A DNA stretch of 64,000 nt from assembly GCF_014489635.1 (NCBI RefSeq), contig NZ_CP060828.1:1922001-1986000 (forward strand). The letters run 5' to 3'. The notes below the pieces were generated by a model. That model was not told the DNA's origin. It saw only the letters and a list, made by a program, of their open reading frames with translations, and did no database searches. Below are positions 50,177 to 59,463 of the stretch, piece after piece. Numbering within the stretch: position 1 is the first letter of the stretch; the number at the start of each line of letters is the position of its first letter. This stretch comes from Streptomyces roseirectus. GTDB taxonomy: Bacteria > Actinomycetota > Actinomycetes > Streptomycetales > Streptomycetaceae. Both the position numbers and the translations under genes were made by a program.

Positions 50177-51907
50177 TCACCGGAAGTCCTCCTCGCGGTA
50201 CTCGTTCCGCGACCCCTCCGCCGTCGCCTCGCGAAGCTCTATCCGCCGGATCTTCCCGGACACCGTCTTCGGCAGCGGCGCGAACTCCAGCCGCTTGACC
50301 CGCTTGTAGGGCGCGAGCACCTTGCGGGAGTGCTCGAAGAGCAGGGCCGCCGTCTCGGGCCCCGGCGTCCACCCGGCCGCGAGGACCACGTACGCCTTGG
50401 GCACCGCGAGCCGCACCTCGTCCGGCGCGGGGACGACCGCCGCCTCCGCGACCGCCTCGTGTTCGAGGAGCGCGCTCTCCAGCTCGAAGGGCGAGATCTT
50501 GTAGTCGCTGGCCTTGAAGACGTCGTCGCTGCGCCCGATGTACGTGAGGTAGCCGTCCGCGTCGCGGGAGGCGACGTCGCCGGTGCGGTAGTAGCCGCCG
50601 GCCATCGCCTCGGCGGTGCGGTCGGCGTCGCCGTGGTAGCCGGTCATGAGGCCGACGGGGCGGGCCGAGAGGTCGAGCGCGATCTCGCCCTCGGTGACGC
50701 CGGGCGCGCCGGAGACGGGGTCGAGGAGTTCGACGCGGTAGCCGGGGCTGGGGCGGCCCATGGAGCCCGTCTTGAGGGGCTGGCCGGGGCTGTTGGCGAC
50801 CTGGACGGCCGTCTCCGTCTGCCCGAAGCCGTCCCGGATGGTGAGGCCCCAGGCACGCCGTACCCGCTCTATCACTTCGGGGTTGAGGGGTTCCCCGGCG
50901 GCGACGGCCTCGCGGGGCGGGGTGGCGAGTTGGCCGAGGTCGGCCTGGATGAGCATGCGCCAGACGGTCGGCGGCGCGCAGAACGTGGTCACCCCGGCCC
51001 GGTCCATCTCGGCCATCAGCCGACTCGCGTCGAACCGGGCGTAGTTGAAGATGAAGACGGTCGCCTCGGCGTTCCAGGGCGCGAAGAGGTTGGACCAGGC
51101 GTGCTTGGCCCAGCCGGGCGAGGAGATGTTGAGGTGGACGTCGCCGGGCTTCAGGCCGATCCAGTACATGGTCGACAGGTGGCCGATGGGGTAGGACGCG
51201 TGGGTGTGCTCGACGAGCTTGGGGCGGGCGGTCGTCCCGGAGGTGAAGTAGAGCATCAACGGGTCGTCGGCCAGGGTCTCACCGTCGGGGGTGAACCCGT
51301 CGGACGCGGAGTGGACGCCCGCGTAGTCGTGCCAGCCCTGGACGGGTTCGCCGACCGCGATGCGGGTGTAACGGCCGGGCACCTCGGCGAACTTGGGGGC
51401 GTCGGCGGAGCGGGTGATGACGTGGCGCACCCGGCCCCGGTCGACGCGGTCGCGCAGATCCGCCGGGCCCAGCAGGGGAGTTGCCGGGATGACGACGGCG
51501 CGCAGCTTCATCGCGGCGAGGGCGATCTCCCACAACTCGGCCTGGTTGCCCAGCATCACGAGGACGCGGTCCTCGGCGCGCACGCCGCGTGCGGTGAGCC
51601 AGTTCGCGACCTGGTTGGAGCGGGCGGACAACTCGGCGAAGGACAGCTTCAGTTCGGTGCCGTCCTCCTCCACGATGTGCAGCGCGGTGCGGTCGTTGCC
51701 GGCCGCGATCGTGTCGAACCAGTCGAGCGCCCAGTTGAAGCGTTCGGGGCGGGGCCATTCGAACCCGGCGTACGCGGCGGCGTAGTCCTCACGGTGCGCC
51801 AGCAGGAAGTCGCGGGCTCTGCGGAACCCGTCCGCCGAACCGGCGGAAACGGCAGAGGGGTTGGAATCGATGGAAACCCGTACAGAGAACGAATCCCGCG
51901 TCACCAT
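50177..51907 (-). CDS. acyl-CoA synthetase (acetyl/medium-chain type, AMP-binding)
   Basis: A 576-aa ligase. YFTSGTTARPKLVEHTHASYP near residue 215 is the P-loop region, DGFGQTETAVQVANSPGQPLKTGSMG near 340 the adenine motif, GDVASRDADGYLTYIGRSDDVFKASDYKISPFELE near 430 the hinge, and KTVSGKIRRIELRE near the end carries the catalytic Lys. The pattern GLKPGDVHLNISSPGWAKHAWSNLFAPW is typical of medium-chain acyl-CoA or benzoate-CoA-type ligases. ATG at 51907 has AGGAGG 8 bases upstream. It is divergent from a LuxR regulator gene. Confidence 0.93.
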   Translation of the reverse strand: MVTRDSFSVRVSIDSNPSAVSAGSADGFRRARDFLLAHREDYAAAYAGFEWPRPERFNWALDWFDTIAAGNDRTALHIVEEDGTELKLSFAELSARSNQVANWLTARGVRAEDRVLVMLGNQAELWEIALAAMKLRAVVIPATPLLGPADLRDRVDRGRVRHVITRSADAPKFAEVPGRYTRIAVGEPVQGWHDYAGVHSASDGFTPDGETLADDPLMLYFTSGTTARPKLVEHTHASYPIGHLSTMYWIGLKPGDVHLNISSPGWAKHAWSNLFAPWNAEATVFIFNYARFDASRLMAEMDRAGVTTFCAPPTVWRMLIQADLGQLATPPREAVAAGEPLNPEVIERVRRAWGLTIRDGFGQTETAVQVANSPGQPLKTGSMGRPSPGYRVELLDPVSGAPGVTEGEIALDLSARPVGLMTGYHGDADRTAEAMAGGYYRTGDVASRDADGYLTYIGRSDDVFKASDYKISPFELESALLEHEAVAEAAVVPAPDEVRLAVPKAYVVLAAGWTPGPETAALLFEHSRKVLAPYKRVKRLEFAPLPKTVSGKIRRIELREATAEGSRNEYREEDFR

Positions 51908-52072
51908 GTGTAGTCCTCCTGTCCACGGAGAGCGATCCTCCGGTCCGCTCCCGCTCCGTACCGGTCCATTGCCCGGCGGCACTCTGCCATCGTGTAATCC
52001 GTGATGCAGGTCTCACTACCCCCGAACGGGGGTGTGCGCGGCGGCAAGGCCGTAGAAAGAGGCGGGTGCAGG

Positions 52073-52924
52073 GTGGCAGCGGACGCGTCGGGAACGATGG
52101 AGATTCATGGCGCGCTCGTTCGGTTGCGCAGGACCACCGGGTTGCCGGTGACGTTCGGCGGGCCGGCCGAGCAGGGCCAGCGGCGGATGCGGATCACGGA
52201 GATGAGCGGCGCGCGCACGTCGTCGCTGCGCGGTCTCGCGGTGACGGCCGGATACGGGCTGGGCGGCAAGACGCTCGCCCTGGCCCGGCCGATCGCGGTG
52301 AGCGACTACTCGGTCTCGCGGCAGATCAGCCACGAGTACGACGTCGCGGTCGCCGAGGAGGGCATCCGGTCGGTGCTGGCGGTGCCGATCGTGGTGCACC
52401 GCCGGGTGCGCGGCGTGCTGTACGGGGCGCTGCGCACCGCGCTGCCGCTGGGCGACCGGATGCTGGTCGCGGCGGTGGACGTGGCGCGCGACGTCGAGCA
52501 GGCGCTGGTGGTGCAGGACGAGGCGCGGGCGCTGCTGGAGGCGGCGCACCCGGCCCCGGAGCCGGGGCGCCCGGCGGACGCGGCGGGCTGGGAGCAGGTC
52601 CGGGAGGCGCACGCGGCGCTGCGGGCGCTGGCCCCCCGGATCACCGACCCGCAGTTGCGGGCGGAACTTCTCGACGCCTGCGGTCTGCTGACATTGAGCG
52701 CGGAGCAGGCGCGATCCGTAGAAAGCGGTACCGCGCTCGCCCCGCGCGAGCTGGACGTCCTCGCCTGCGTGGCGGCCGGGGCGACCAACGCGGTGATCGC
52801 CGAGCGGCTGGGGCTCAGGCCCGAGACGATCAAGGGTTATCTGCGCTCGGCGATGCGCAAACTGGGTTCGAGGACCCGGGGCGAGGCGGTCGTGGCGGCG
52901 CGGCGGGCGGGGCTGCTGCCGTAG
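52073..52924 (+). CDS. LuxR-family regulator with GAF-like sensor domain
   Basis: A protein of about 283 aa. The N-terminal half (TGLPVTFGGPAEQGQRRMRITEMSGARTSSLRGLAVTAGYGLGGKTLAL, then EEGIRSVLAVPIVVHRRVRGVLYGALR) is a GAF domain that senses a small molecule or redox state. The C-terminal LuxR helix-turn-helix is APRELDVLACVAAGATNAVIAERLGLRPETIKGYLRSAMRKLGSRTRGEAV. Such proteins commonly control adjacent catabolic genes, so the divergent acyl-CoA synthetase is the obvious target. The start may also be ATG at 52097. Confidence 0.88.
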   Translation: MAADASGTMEIHGALVRLRRTTGLPVTFGGPAEQGQRRMRITEMSGARTSSLRGLAVTAGYGLGGKTLALARPIAVSDYSVSRQISHEYDVAVAEEGIRSVLAVPIVVHRRVRGVLYGALRTALPLGDRMLVAAVDVARDVEQALVVQDEARALLEAAHPAPEPGRPADAAGWEQVREAHAALRALAPRITDPQLRAELLDACGLLTLSAEQARSVESGTALAPRELDVLACVAAGATNAVIAERLGLRPETIKGYLRSAMRKLGSRTRGEAVVAARRAGLLP

Positions 52925-53113
52925 GTGCCGCACGCGCCCGGGGGTCGGTTTCCGGACAGGGAAGGGGTGGCCGATGATGACGAGCGATTCAGTCGTGCGG
53001 TTACTGAATTTCTCCATGCCGTCGGCTGTTGTCTCCCTCACCACGGTGTCCGTCCGAATTTCAAAGCGACGTTGCCTAGAATTTGGCCCGCACACGACAT
53101 TCGGAGGGGAGCG

Positions 53114-55933
53114 GTGACCGTGCGACGGGACTTCAAGGAGTCTGCCCGATGCCGCCCCGACCTGGTCATCGGCAGGGACGAGCTGTGGGCGTCGGCCCGC
53201 GACCAGCTCGCGGGCGGCGGCAGCGTGCTGCTCCACGGACCGGCCGGAATCGGAAAGTCGACGGTCCTGCGCGCTTTGGCGACGGATTACGGCGAGAGCG
53301 CGCACACGGTGCTGCGCTGCTCGGCCACCGAATCCGAATCCCATCTCCCCTTCCTGGCCCTCGCCGACCTCTTCGGGCTGGTCCTCGACGAGGTCGCCCC
53401 CGCCCTGCCCGCCGCCCAGCGCACCGCGCTCGAATCGGCGCTCACCGGGCGCGGCGAGTCCACCCTCCAGCGCGACGGCCTCGCCCTGCGCCTGGCCGTC
53501 CTGTCGGCCCTGCGCGCCCTGGCCGCGCGCGGTCCCGTCCTGGTCGTCGCCGACGACATGCAGTGGCTGGATCCGGCCAGCGCCGAACTCCTCGGCTTCG
53601 CCGCGCGCCGGCTCGGCGACACCCCCGTCCAGCTCCTGTGCGCGGTGCGGACCGAGGGCCAGGAGTACGACCGTCAGCTGCGCTCGTCCCCGCCGGACAC
53701 CCTCGCGATCCGGCTGAACGCCCTCTCGCGTGCGCACGTCTCCGCGCTGCTCGACCACCGCGGCTACACCGAGCTGCCCCGCTCGACCGTCCGGGACATC
53801 CACCGCACCAGCGGCGGCAACCCCCTGTACGCGCTGGAGCTGGGCCGCGCCCTGAGCGAGATGCCGACCGCGCCGCGCCCCGGCGAGCCGCTGCCGGTGC
53901 CGACCTCGCTGCGCGCCCTGGTCCTGTCCCGCCTCGACATGCTCTCGGCGGAGGCCCGCCGCACCCTGCTCGTCGCCAGCGCCGGCGCCCGCCCCACCCT
54001 CGCCCTGCTGCACGCGGCCGGCCGCGAGAACGCCGAGGCGGAGACCGCGCAGGCCGCCGCGCTGGGCCTGCTCGCGACGGAGCCCGAGGGCCCCGCCGTC
54101 CGCTTCGCGCACCCGCTGATCTCGGCCGCGCTCTACGCGGAGGCGCCCGCGCAGGACCGGCGGGCCGCGCACGCGGCGCTGTCGACGGCGGCCTCCGACC
54201 CGATCGAACGCGCCCGGCACCTGGCGCTGGCCACCACCGGCACCGACCCGGAGGTCGCCGACCGGCTCTCCGAGGCCGCCGCCCTCGCCCGCGACCGGGG
54301 CGCCCCCTCGGTCGCCGCCTCCCTCGGCCTGCTCGCCGCCCGGCACACCCCGCAGGGCGCGACGCCCTCCCCCGACGAACGCCGGCTGGAGGCCGGCGAG
54401 GACGCGATCACCGCGGGCGAGGCCGACTTCGCCCGCGACATCGCCCACGACGTGCTGACCCGGGCCACCGCGCCCGCCGACCGGGTGCGCGCCTGGATGG
54501 TCGTCATCGAGTCGGCCGGGCAGGCGCTCGGCGAGGTCGACGCGGTCTTCCCGAAGGTCCTCGCCGACGCGGGCGACGACCCGCGCCTGCTCGCCCTCGT
54601 GCACTACCAGCTCTCCTGGCGGGGCCTGGTGGTGGACGGCGACTTCGCCGAGGCCCGCCGGCAGGCCGCGCACGCCGCCGAACTCGCCGAGCGCGGGGGC
54701 GACCGGCGCACCGAGCTGATGGCGCTGTCCCTGCGCGCGTCCACCGAAACCCTCATGGGCCACGCGGACGCGCCCGCCACCATCAAGAAGGCCCTGCGCG
54801 AACCCCAGTTCGCGGACGTCGCCTGCCACCACAACGGGCCCGCGATGGCCCGCTTCCGCTGGCTCATGATGAGCGACCAGCTCCCCGAGGCGCGCACCAC
54901 CATCACCGCGCTCCTGCGCGAGGTGCAGCGGCGCGGCGTCGTCGAGAGCGAGGTGCACTTCCAGCGCTTCCTCGCCGAGACCGAACTGCGCTCCGGGCAC
55001 TGCGGACGCGCCCTCGACCTCGCCCGCGAGTCCCTGCGCCTCGCCCGCGACTCCGGGATCGGGCTCGGCGCCTCCGCGATGCTGACGTCCATGGCGGAGG
55101 CGTCCGGCGGCGACGTCGAACGCGCCCTGGACCTCGCCCGCGAGGCCGCCGGGCGCGCCGAGGCCGACGGCGATCAGATGTACCTGTCCAAGGCGCTCGC
55201 CTCCCTCGGGTACGCCCAGCTCGTCGCCGACGACCCGGCGGGCGCCGTGCACTCGCTGCGCCGGGTGCGGGAGCTGGAGCAGGGCCTCGGCATCACCGAC
55301 CCCGCGCGCGGGCGCTGGCAGGGCGACCTCGCCGAAGCCCTCGTGCGGATCGGGGAGCCCGCCGAGGCGCAGGACGTCATCGACGTCACCCGCGCGCACG
55401 CCGTGCGGCTCGGCCGGGAGAGCATCATCGCCGTCCTCGACCGCGCGGAAGCCCTCGTGCGGGCCGCCCGCGGTGAGCACGAGGCCGCGATCGCCCAGCT
55501 GACGTCCGTCCAGGACCGGCTGGCCAAGCTCGGGTACGCCCTGGAGGAGGCCCGCGCGGCGTTCGCGCTGGCCCGGCTGCGGACCCGGCGCCCCGGGCCG
55601 ACGTCCTACGACGAGGCCGCCCGGCTGCTGCGCCGGTGCCGGGCCGTGCCGTGGCTGCGGCTGGTCGACGCGGCGCTCGCGGCGCCGGAGCCGCAGGAGC
55701 CGCCGGCCGAGGTGGAGCGGCAGCCCGCCGCCGACGCGCTGGAGGGGCTGGCCTCGATGGAGCGTCAGGTCGCGGCGCTGGTCATGGAGGGCGCCACCAA
55801 CCGGGAGATCGCCGCGCGCCTGTTCATCAGCGTCAAGACCGTGGAAGCGACCCTGACCCGGGTCTACCGCAAGCTGGGGATCCGCTCCCGGGTGGACATC
55901 GTGCGGCTCGCGGCGGGGCGGCGGGCGACCTGA
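53114..55933 (+). CDS. large ATP-binding LuxR-family regulator (LAL type)
   Basis: A 939-aa regulator. Walker A is HGPAGIGKST near residue 45 and Walker B is VLVVADDMQWLD near 148, within an AAA/STAND-type NTPase. A long helical repeat region (TPR-like; LARESLRLARDSG, AREAAGRAEADGDQMYLSKALASLGYAQLV) follows, and the C-terminal LuxR HTH is LASMERQVAALVMEGATNREIAARLFISVKTVEATLTRVYRKLGIRSRVD. LAL proteins often activate catabolism or secondary metabolism when ATP and an inducer bind. GTG at 53114 has GAGGGGA close before it. The 189-bp upstream gap is relatively A/T-rich and probably holds the promoter. Confidence 0.92.
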   Translation: MTVRRDFKESARCRPDLVIGRDELWASARDQLAGGGSVLLHGPAGIGKSTVLRALATDYGESAHTVLRCSATESESHLPFLALADLFGLVLDEVAPALPAAQRTALESALTGRGESTLQRDGLALRLAVLSALRALAARGPVLVVADDMQWLDPASAELLGFAARRLGDTPVQLLCAVRTEGQEYDRQLRSSPPDTLAIRLNALSRAHVSALLDHRGYTELPRSTVRDIHRTSGGNPLYALELGRALSEMPTAPRPGEPLPVPTSLRALVLSRLDMLSAEARRTLLVASAGARPTLALLHAAGRENAEAETAQAAALGLLATEPEGPAVRFAHPLISAALYAEAPAQDRRAAHAALSTAASDPIERARHLALATTGTDPEVADRLSEAAALARDRGAPSVAASLGLLAARHTPQGATPSPDERRLEAGEDAITAGEADFARDIAHDVLTRATAPADRVRAWMVVIESAGQALGEVDAVFPKVLADAGDDPRLLALVHYQLSWRGLVVDGDFAEARRQAAHAAELAERGGDRRTELMALSLRASTETLMGHADAPATIKKALREPQFADVACHHNGPAMARFRWLMMSDQLPEARTTITALLREVQRRGVVESEVHFQRFLAETELRSGHCGRALDLARESLRLARDSGIGLGASAMLTSMAEASGGDVERALDLAREAAGRAEADGDQMYLSKALASLGYAQLVADDPAGAVHSLRRVRELEQGLGITDPARGRWQGDLAEALVRIGEPAEAQDVIDVTRAHAVRLGRESIIAVLDRAEALVRAARGEHEAAIAQLTSVQDRLAKLGYALEEARAAFALARLRTRRPGPTSYDEAARLLRRCRAVPWLRLVDAALAAPEPQEPPAEVERQPAADALEGLASMERQVAALVMEGATNREIAARLFISVKTVEATLTRVYRKLGIRSRVDIVRLAAGRRAT

Positions 55934-56030
55934 GGGGGCGGCCGGTTTACTGCCGTTGACCGGCAATCCGGGGTTTACCCGCGTAGCACCGAGGGTTTTC
56001 CCTGTCCGGGTCCCCTAGGGGGTTCCCTCA

Positions 56031-56060
56031 TTGGGGTGAGGGTGTGACGGGCCATAGGTT
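56031..56060 (+). promoter_or_regulatory. promoter candidate of the trypsin gene
   Basis: TTGGGG (56031-56036), an 18-base spacer and TAGGTT (56055-56060). A palindrome CCCCTAGGGG at 56012-56021 lies just upstream and might be an operator. Confidence 0.4.
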
Positions 56061-56085
56061 TTGGGACGTGCCGCTCAGCCGGGCA

Positions 56086-56113
56086 CACGGGGGTCGGTCC
56101 CGCGACCCCCGTG
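56086..56113 (+). promoter_or_regulatory. hairpin in the trypsin mRNA leader
   Basis: A 10-bp perfect stem, CACGGGGGTC with GACCCCCGTG, and an 8-base loop. It lies about 80 bases before the start codon and could stabilise the mRNA leader or attenuate read-through from the upstream gene. Confidence 0.45.
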
Positions 56114-56193
56114 CACCACAACCCCCCACAACACAACAGCACACAGCACCCGCGCGTACTCCCCACGAGCCCCCTCCCCCACGAGGAGACACA

Positions 56194-56985
56194 GTGTCCG
56201 CGCTCCACCGTGCGAGAAAGGCCGCCGTAGCCCTGACGGCGACCGCCGCAGCGGCAGCCACCCTGTCGCTCGGCACCCCGTCGGCATCGGCAGCACCCCA
56301 GCCGATCGTCGGCGGCACGACGACCACCACGACGTCGTATCCGTTCATGATGCAGATCACGGACGCCTCGCAGAATCAATTCTGCGGTGGCACCCTCGTC
56401 GCCCCGACGAAGGTCGTGACCGCCGCGCACTGCGTGGTCGACGAGACCGCGAGCAGCGTCCGGGTGGTCGGCGGCCGGACGTATCTGAACGGCACGAACG
56501 GCACCGTGAGCCGGGTCGGCGACATCTGGATCCACCCCGACTACACCGACGTCACCAACGGCGATGACGTGGCGGTCCTCACCCTGTCCACCTCGATGCC
56601 GTACACCACGGCCCCGTACGTCTCCTCCGCCCAGACGAACGTGTACGCGGCCGGCACCACCGCCCGGATTCTCGGCTGGGGCACCACGTCCGAGAACGGC
56701 AGCTCCTCCAACCAGCTGCGGACCGCGACCGTCCCGGTCGTGTCCGACTCCGGTTGCGGCAGCGCCTACGGTTCGGACTTCGTCCGGTCCGACATGGTCT
56801 GCGCCGGATACACGTCCGGCGGCACCGACTCCTGCCAGGGCGACAGCGGCGGTCCCCTGCTCATCGGGGGCGTCCTGGCAGGGATCACTTCCTGGGGAGA
56901 GGGGTGCGCGAAGGCCGGTTACCCGGGTGTCTACACCCGGCTGACCACCTTCTCGTCCCTCGTGACCTCCGAGGTCAACTCGTAG
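56194..56985 (+). CDS. secreted trypsin-like serine protease
   Basis: A 263-aa preproenzyme of the S1 family, like S. griseus trypsin. A signal peptide of about 35 residues ends SASA; a tiny propeptide APQP precedes the mature N-terminus IVGG. The triad is His in VTAAHCV, Asp in GDDVAVLTL and Ser in CQGDSGGP. The residue six before the Ser is Asp in TDSCQGDSGG, the S1 Asp that selects Arg or Lys. Six Cys fit three disulfides. GTG at 56194 follows GAGGAG. Confidence 0.96.
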   Translation: MSALHRARKAAVALTATAAAAATLSLGTPSASAAPQPIVGGTTTTTTSYPFMMQITDASQNQFCGGTLVAPTKVVTAAHCVVDETASSVRVVGGRTYLNGTNGTVSRVGDIWIHPDYTDVTNGDDVAVLTLSTSMPYTTAPYVSSAQTNVYAAGTTARILGWGTTSENGSSSNQLRTATVPVVSDSGCGSAYGSDFVRSDMVCAGYTSGGTDSCQGDSGGPLLIGGVLAGITSWGEGCAKAGYPGVYTRLTTFSSLVTSEVNS

Positions 56986-57007
56986 AGGTCCACCCGGGAG
57001 CACGACC

Positions 57008-57050
57008 AGGGGGCGTTGCGGGCCTCCACGAGCGGCCCGCAACGCCCCCT
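57008..57050. terminator. 17-bp perfect hairpin, bidirectional terminator
   Basis: Arms 57008-57024 (AGGGGGCGTTGCGGGCC) and 57034-57050 pair perfectly, with a 9-base loop. It separates the convergent trypsin and winged-helix genes. Confidence 0.85.
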
Positions 57051-57063
57051 GTCCATATCTCCT

Positions 57064-58143
57064 TCACGGCACCAGCGTCCCGAACCTCAGCTCGTACCCC
57101 TCCCCGGGATACAGCGTCCCCATCGTCCGGGCCGCCTCCTCCTCCAGCGCCTCCCGCTCAACCCCCGTGAGCCGGCCGAAGGGCTGGACGGTGAGGACGC
57201 CGTCCGCGAGTTTCCACACGCCCGCGAGGAACCCGTCCACCAGGAACGTCGGGAAGGCCATGTTCCCGACCCACGTCCGGCCCCAGTACTCCGCCGGGAT
57301 CACCCGGGTGCGGTCCGCGTGGGACAGGAGCAGGTTGTCGTACTCGGGCAGGAGGCGGGGCGGGGCCGGGGTCGCGGGGTCGGGGCGGGGCGCGTCGGGG
57401 ACGTCGAAGAGTTCGGTGCCCCGCTCGTCGCGGAACGTCAGCAGCCTCGGGCGCAGCCGCTCGAACACCGGACGCAGCCGGGTCACGCCGGCCCAGGTCT
57501 GCGCGTCCTTGACGGAGGCGGGGCCGAAGGCGGCGAGGTAGCGCAGGACGATGTCGTCGACGTCGTACGCGGGCGCGGTCCGCCCCAGCCAGTGGCCGGC
57601 CGTCGTCAGCGCGACCTGTCCGCTCCGGCCCCACACGCCGCGCGGTGTCACCTGCACCAGCGGGAGCAGGCAGCGGGCGGCGATGCCGAGGGCCTGGGGG
57701 TCGGCGTCGGGCCACTCGGCGGCGAGGGCTTCCCGCACCTCCTTCGGGGTGCGGGGCTCCTCCTCGACCAGGGCGCGGGCGCGCGCGGCGACCCGGTCGA
57801 GGTCGACGCCGGTGAGCCCTTTGCGGAACACCTTCAGCTCACGCTCGCGCGCGAGCTGGGCGAACGGCCCGAGTCCGAGGCAGTCCTCGGCGGTGTGCAG
57901 GTGGATCGTGGAGCGCAGGGTGACCATGCGGACGGCGTCCCGGCCGGTCATGAGCCGGGCGAGGGCGTCCGGCGTGAACCCGTCGAGGCGGGCGGCGAGG
58001 GAGTGGTAGGGCGGCCTGACGTTCTGCGCCTGGAGCCCGACGAGGTGGGCCACGGCGTCCCGCACCCCGGTGTCCGACCGGCGCAGGAGGAGTTGCCGGG
58101 CGAGGGTGGCGCGGTTGAGGGCGCGGGGGGAGAGGACCGTCAT
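57064..58143 (-). CDS. winged-helix DNA-binding protein of the YcaQ/AlkX (HTH_42) family
   Basis: A 359-aa protein. ALNRATLARQLLLRRSDTGVRDAVAHLVGLQAQNVRPPYHSLAARLDGF at the start, MVTLRSTIHLHTAEDC near residue 77, PEYDNLLLSHADRTRVIP near 272 and VDGFLAGVWKLADGVLTVQPF near 305. Members include DNA glycosylases that unhook interstrand crosslinks, such as E. coli YcaQ and S. sahachiroi AlzX for azinomycin self-resistance. The Gln-x-Gln (QAQ) region near residue 41 resembles the catalytic QxQ/QxD motif of that group, so glycosylase activity is plausible. ATG at 58143 is the better of two nearby ATGs. Confidence 0.82.
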   Translation of the reverse strand: MTVLSPRALNRATLARQLLLRRSDTGVRDAVAHLVGLQAQNVRPPYHSLAARLDGFTPDALARLMTGRDAVRMVTLRSTIHLHTAEDCLGLGPFAQLARERELKVFRKGLTGVDLDRVAARARALVEEEPRTPKEVREALAAEWPDADPQALGIAARCLLPLVQVTPRGVWGRSGQVALTTAGHWLGRTAPAYDVDDIVLRYLAAFGPASVKDAQTWAGVTRLRPVFERLRPRLLTFRDERGTELFDVPDAPRPDPATPAPPRLLPEYDNLLLSHADRTRVIPAEYWGRTWVGNMAFPTFLVDGFLAGVWKLADGVLTVQPFGRLTGVEREALEEEAARTMGTLYPGEGYELRFGTLVP

Positions 58144-58287
58144 GCAGTGCACGGTAGCTGTCCTCTAGGTCAGATCCTGGCCTCGTTGCGGCCTCTCTCG
58201 CGCCCGCTCGTGTTTCCCGGGCCGCGTATATCCTGCCCGTGATCGTCAGGAAACGGACAGACCCGACACCACCGGGAGGCAGCCGCG

Positions 58288-59442
58288 ATGCCCGAGCGAC
58301 GCCGCGCCGCGAAGTTCCCCCGCAGACCGGTCTGGCGCCGCACCCCGCCGCCGCCCCCTCGGCCGGACCCGCCCCGCCCCGCGCACCGCGCCGCGCCCGA
58401 GCCGCCCGCCCCGGCGGAGACCGGCAGCGTCGTCGAGGCGGCCCTGTACCGCGACGGCGTCCGCATCTCCTCGCCCGCGAGCCTCGCCGACACCTACCGT
58501 GAACTCCGCGAGCAGGCGGGCAGCCTGGCGTGGATCGGCCTCGCGCGGCCGACCGAGGCCGAACTGCACTCCCTGGCCACGGAGTTCGGGCTGCACCCGC
58601 TCGCCGTCGAGGACGCGAAGGAGGCCCACCAGCGGCCCAAGCTGGAGCGCTACGGCGACACCCTCTTCGTCGTGCTGCGCGCGGCGCGCTATCTGGACGC
58701 CCCCGAGGAGATCGACTTCGGCGAGCTGCACGTCTTCCTCGGCCCCGACTTCGTCCTCACGGTCCGGCACGCCGACGCCCCCGACCTGTCCGCCGTGCGC
58801 CGGCGCATGGAGGAGACCCCGGAGCTGCTGCGGCTTGGCACCGAGGCCGTCCTGTACGCGATCCTGGACGCCGTCGTCGACGGGTACGCGCCCGTCGTCT
58901 CCGGTGTCCAGAACGACATCGACGAGATCGAGACGGAGGTCTTCCGCGGCGACCCCGAGGTGTCCCGGCGCATCTACGAACTCTCCCGCGAGATGGTCGA
59001 GTTCCAGCGCGCCACCCGTCCGCTGGTCGGGATGCTGCACGGCCTGATGGCCGGCTTCTCCAAGTACGGCACGGACGACGAACTCCAGCGCTACCTGCGC
59101 GACGTCGCCGACCACGTCACGCACACCAGCGAACGCGTCGACGGTTTCCGCCAGGCCCTCACGGAGATCCTGACCGTCAACGCGACCCTGGTGACCCAGC
59201 AGCAGAACGCCGAGATGCGGGCGCTCGCCGAGGCGGGCTTCGAACAGAACGAGGAGGTCAAGAAGATCTCCTCGTGGGCCGCGATCCTCTTCGCCCCGAC
59301 CCTCGTCGGCACCATCTACGGCATGAACTTCACCCACATGCCCGAACTCGACTGGCCGCTCGGCTACCCCTTCGCCCTCGCCCTCATGGGCGTCGTCTGC
59401 GTGAGCCTGTACGTCGTCTTCAAACGCCGGGACTGGCTCTGA
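58288..59442 (+). CDS. CorA-family Mg2+/Co2+ transporter
   Basis: A 384-aa protein. The first 45 residues are Arg/Pro-rich and disordered. The soluble CorA funnel follows (FGLHPLAVEDAKEAHQRPKLERYGDTLFVVLRAARY near residue 105), then long helices and two C-terminal membrane segments. The selectivity motif YGMNF at about residue 347 lies between them. It forms a pentameric metal channel in the cell membrane. Its end is convergent with the Dyp-peroxidase gene, 21 bases away, without a visible terminator. Confidence 0.94.
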   Translation: MPERRRAAKFPRRPVWRRTPPPPPRPDPPRPAHRAAPEPPAPAETGSVVEAALYRDGVRISSPASLADTYRELREQAGSLAWIGLARPTEAELHSLATEFGLHPLAVEDAKEAHQRPKLERYGDTLFVVLRAARYLDAPEEIDFGELHVFLGPDFVLTVRHADAPDLSAVRRRMEETPELLRLGTEAVLYAILDAVVDGYAPVVSGVQNDIDEIETEVFRGDPEVSRRIYELSREMVEFQRATRPLVGMLHGLMAGFSKYGTDDELQRYLRDVADHVTHTSERVDGFRQALTEILTVNATLVTQQQNAEMRALAEAGFEQNEEVKKISSWAAILFAPTLVGTIYGMNFTHMPELDWPLGYPFALALMGVVCVSLYVVFKRRDWL

Positions 59443-59463
59443 GCGTCTGTGCCACATACACGG

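Noticed and set aside
49866..50372. A 168-codon minus-strand frame between the acyl-CoA synthetases
   Set aside because: Its first third is antiphase to the ligase C-terminus and the rest is Ala/Gly/Arg-rich low complexity; no family or start support.
52016..55966. A 1316-codon open frame opposite the LuxR-family genes
   Set aside because: Low-complexity Gly/Arg/Val text without domains; both LuxR genes on the plus strand have complete motifs.
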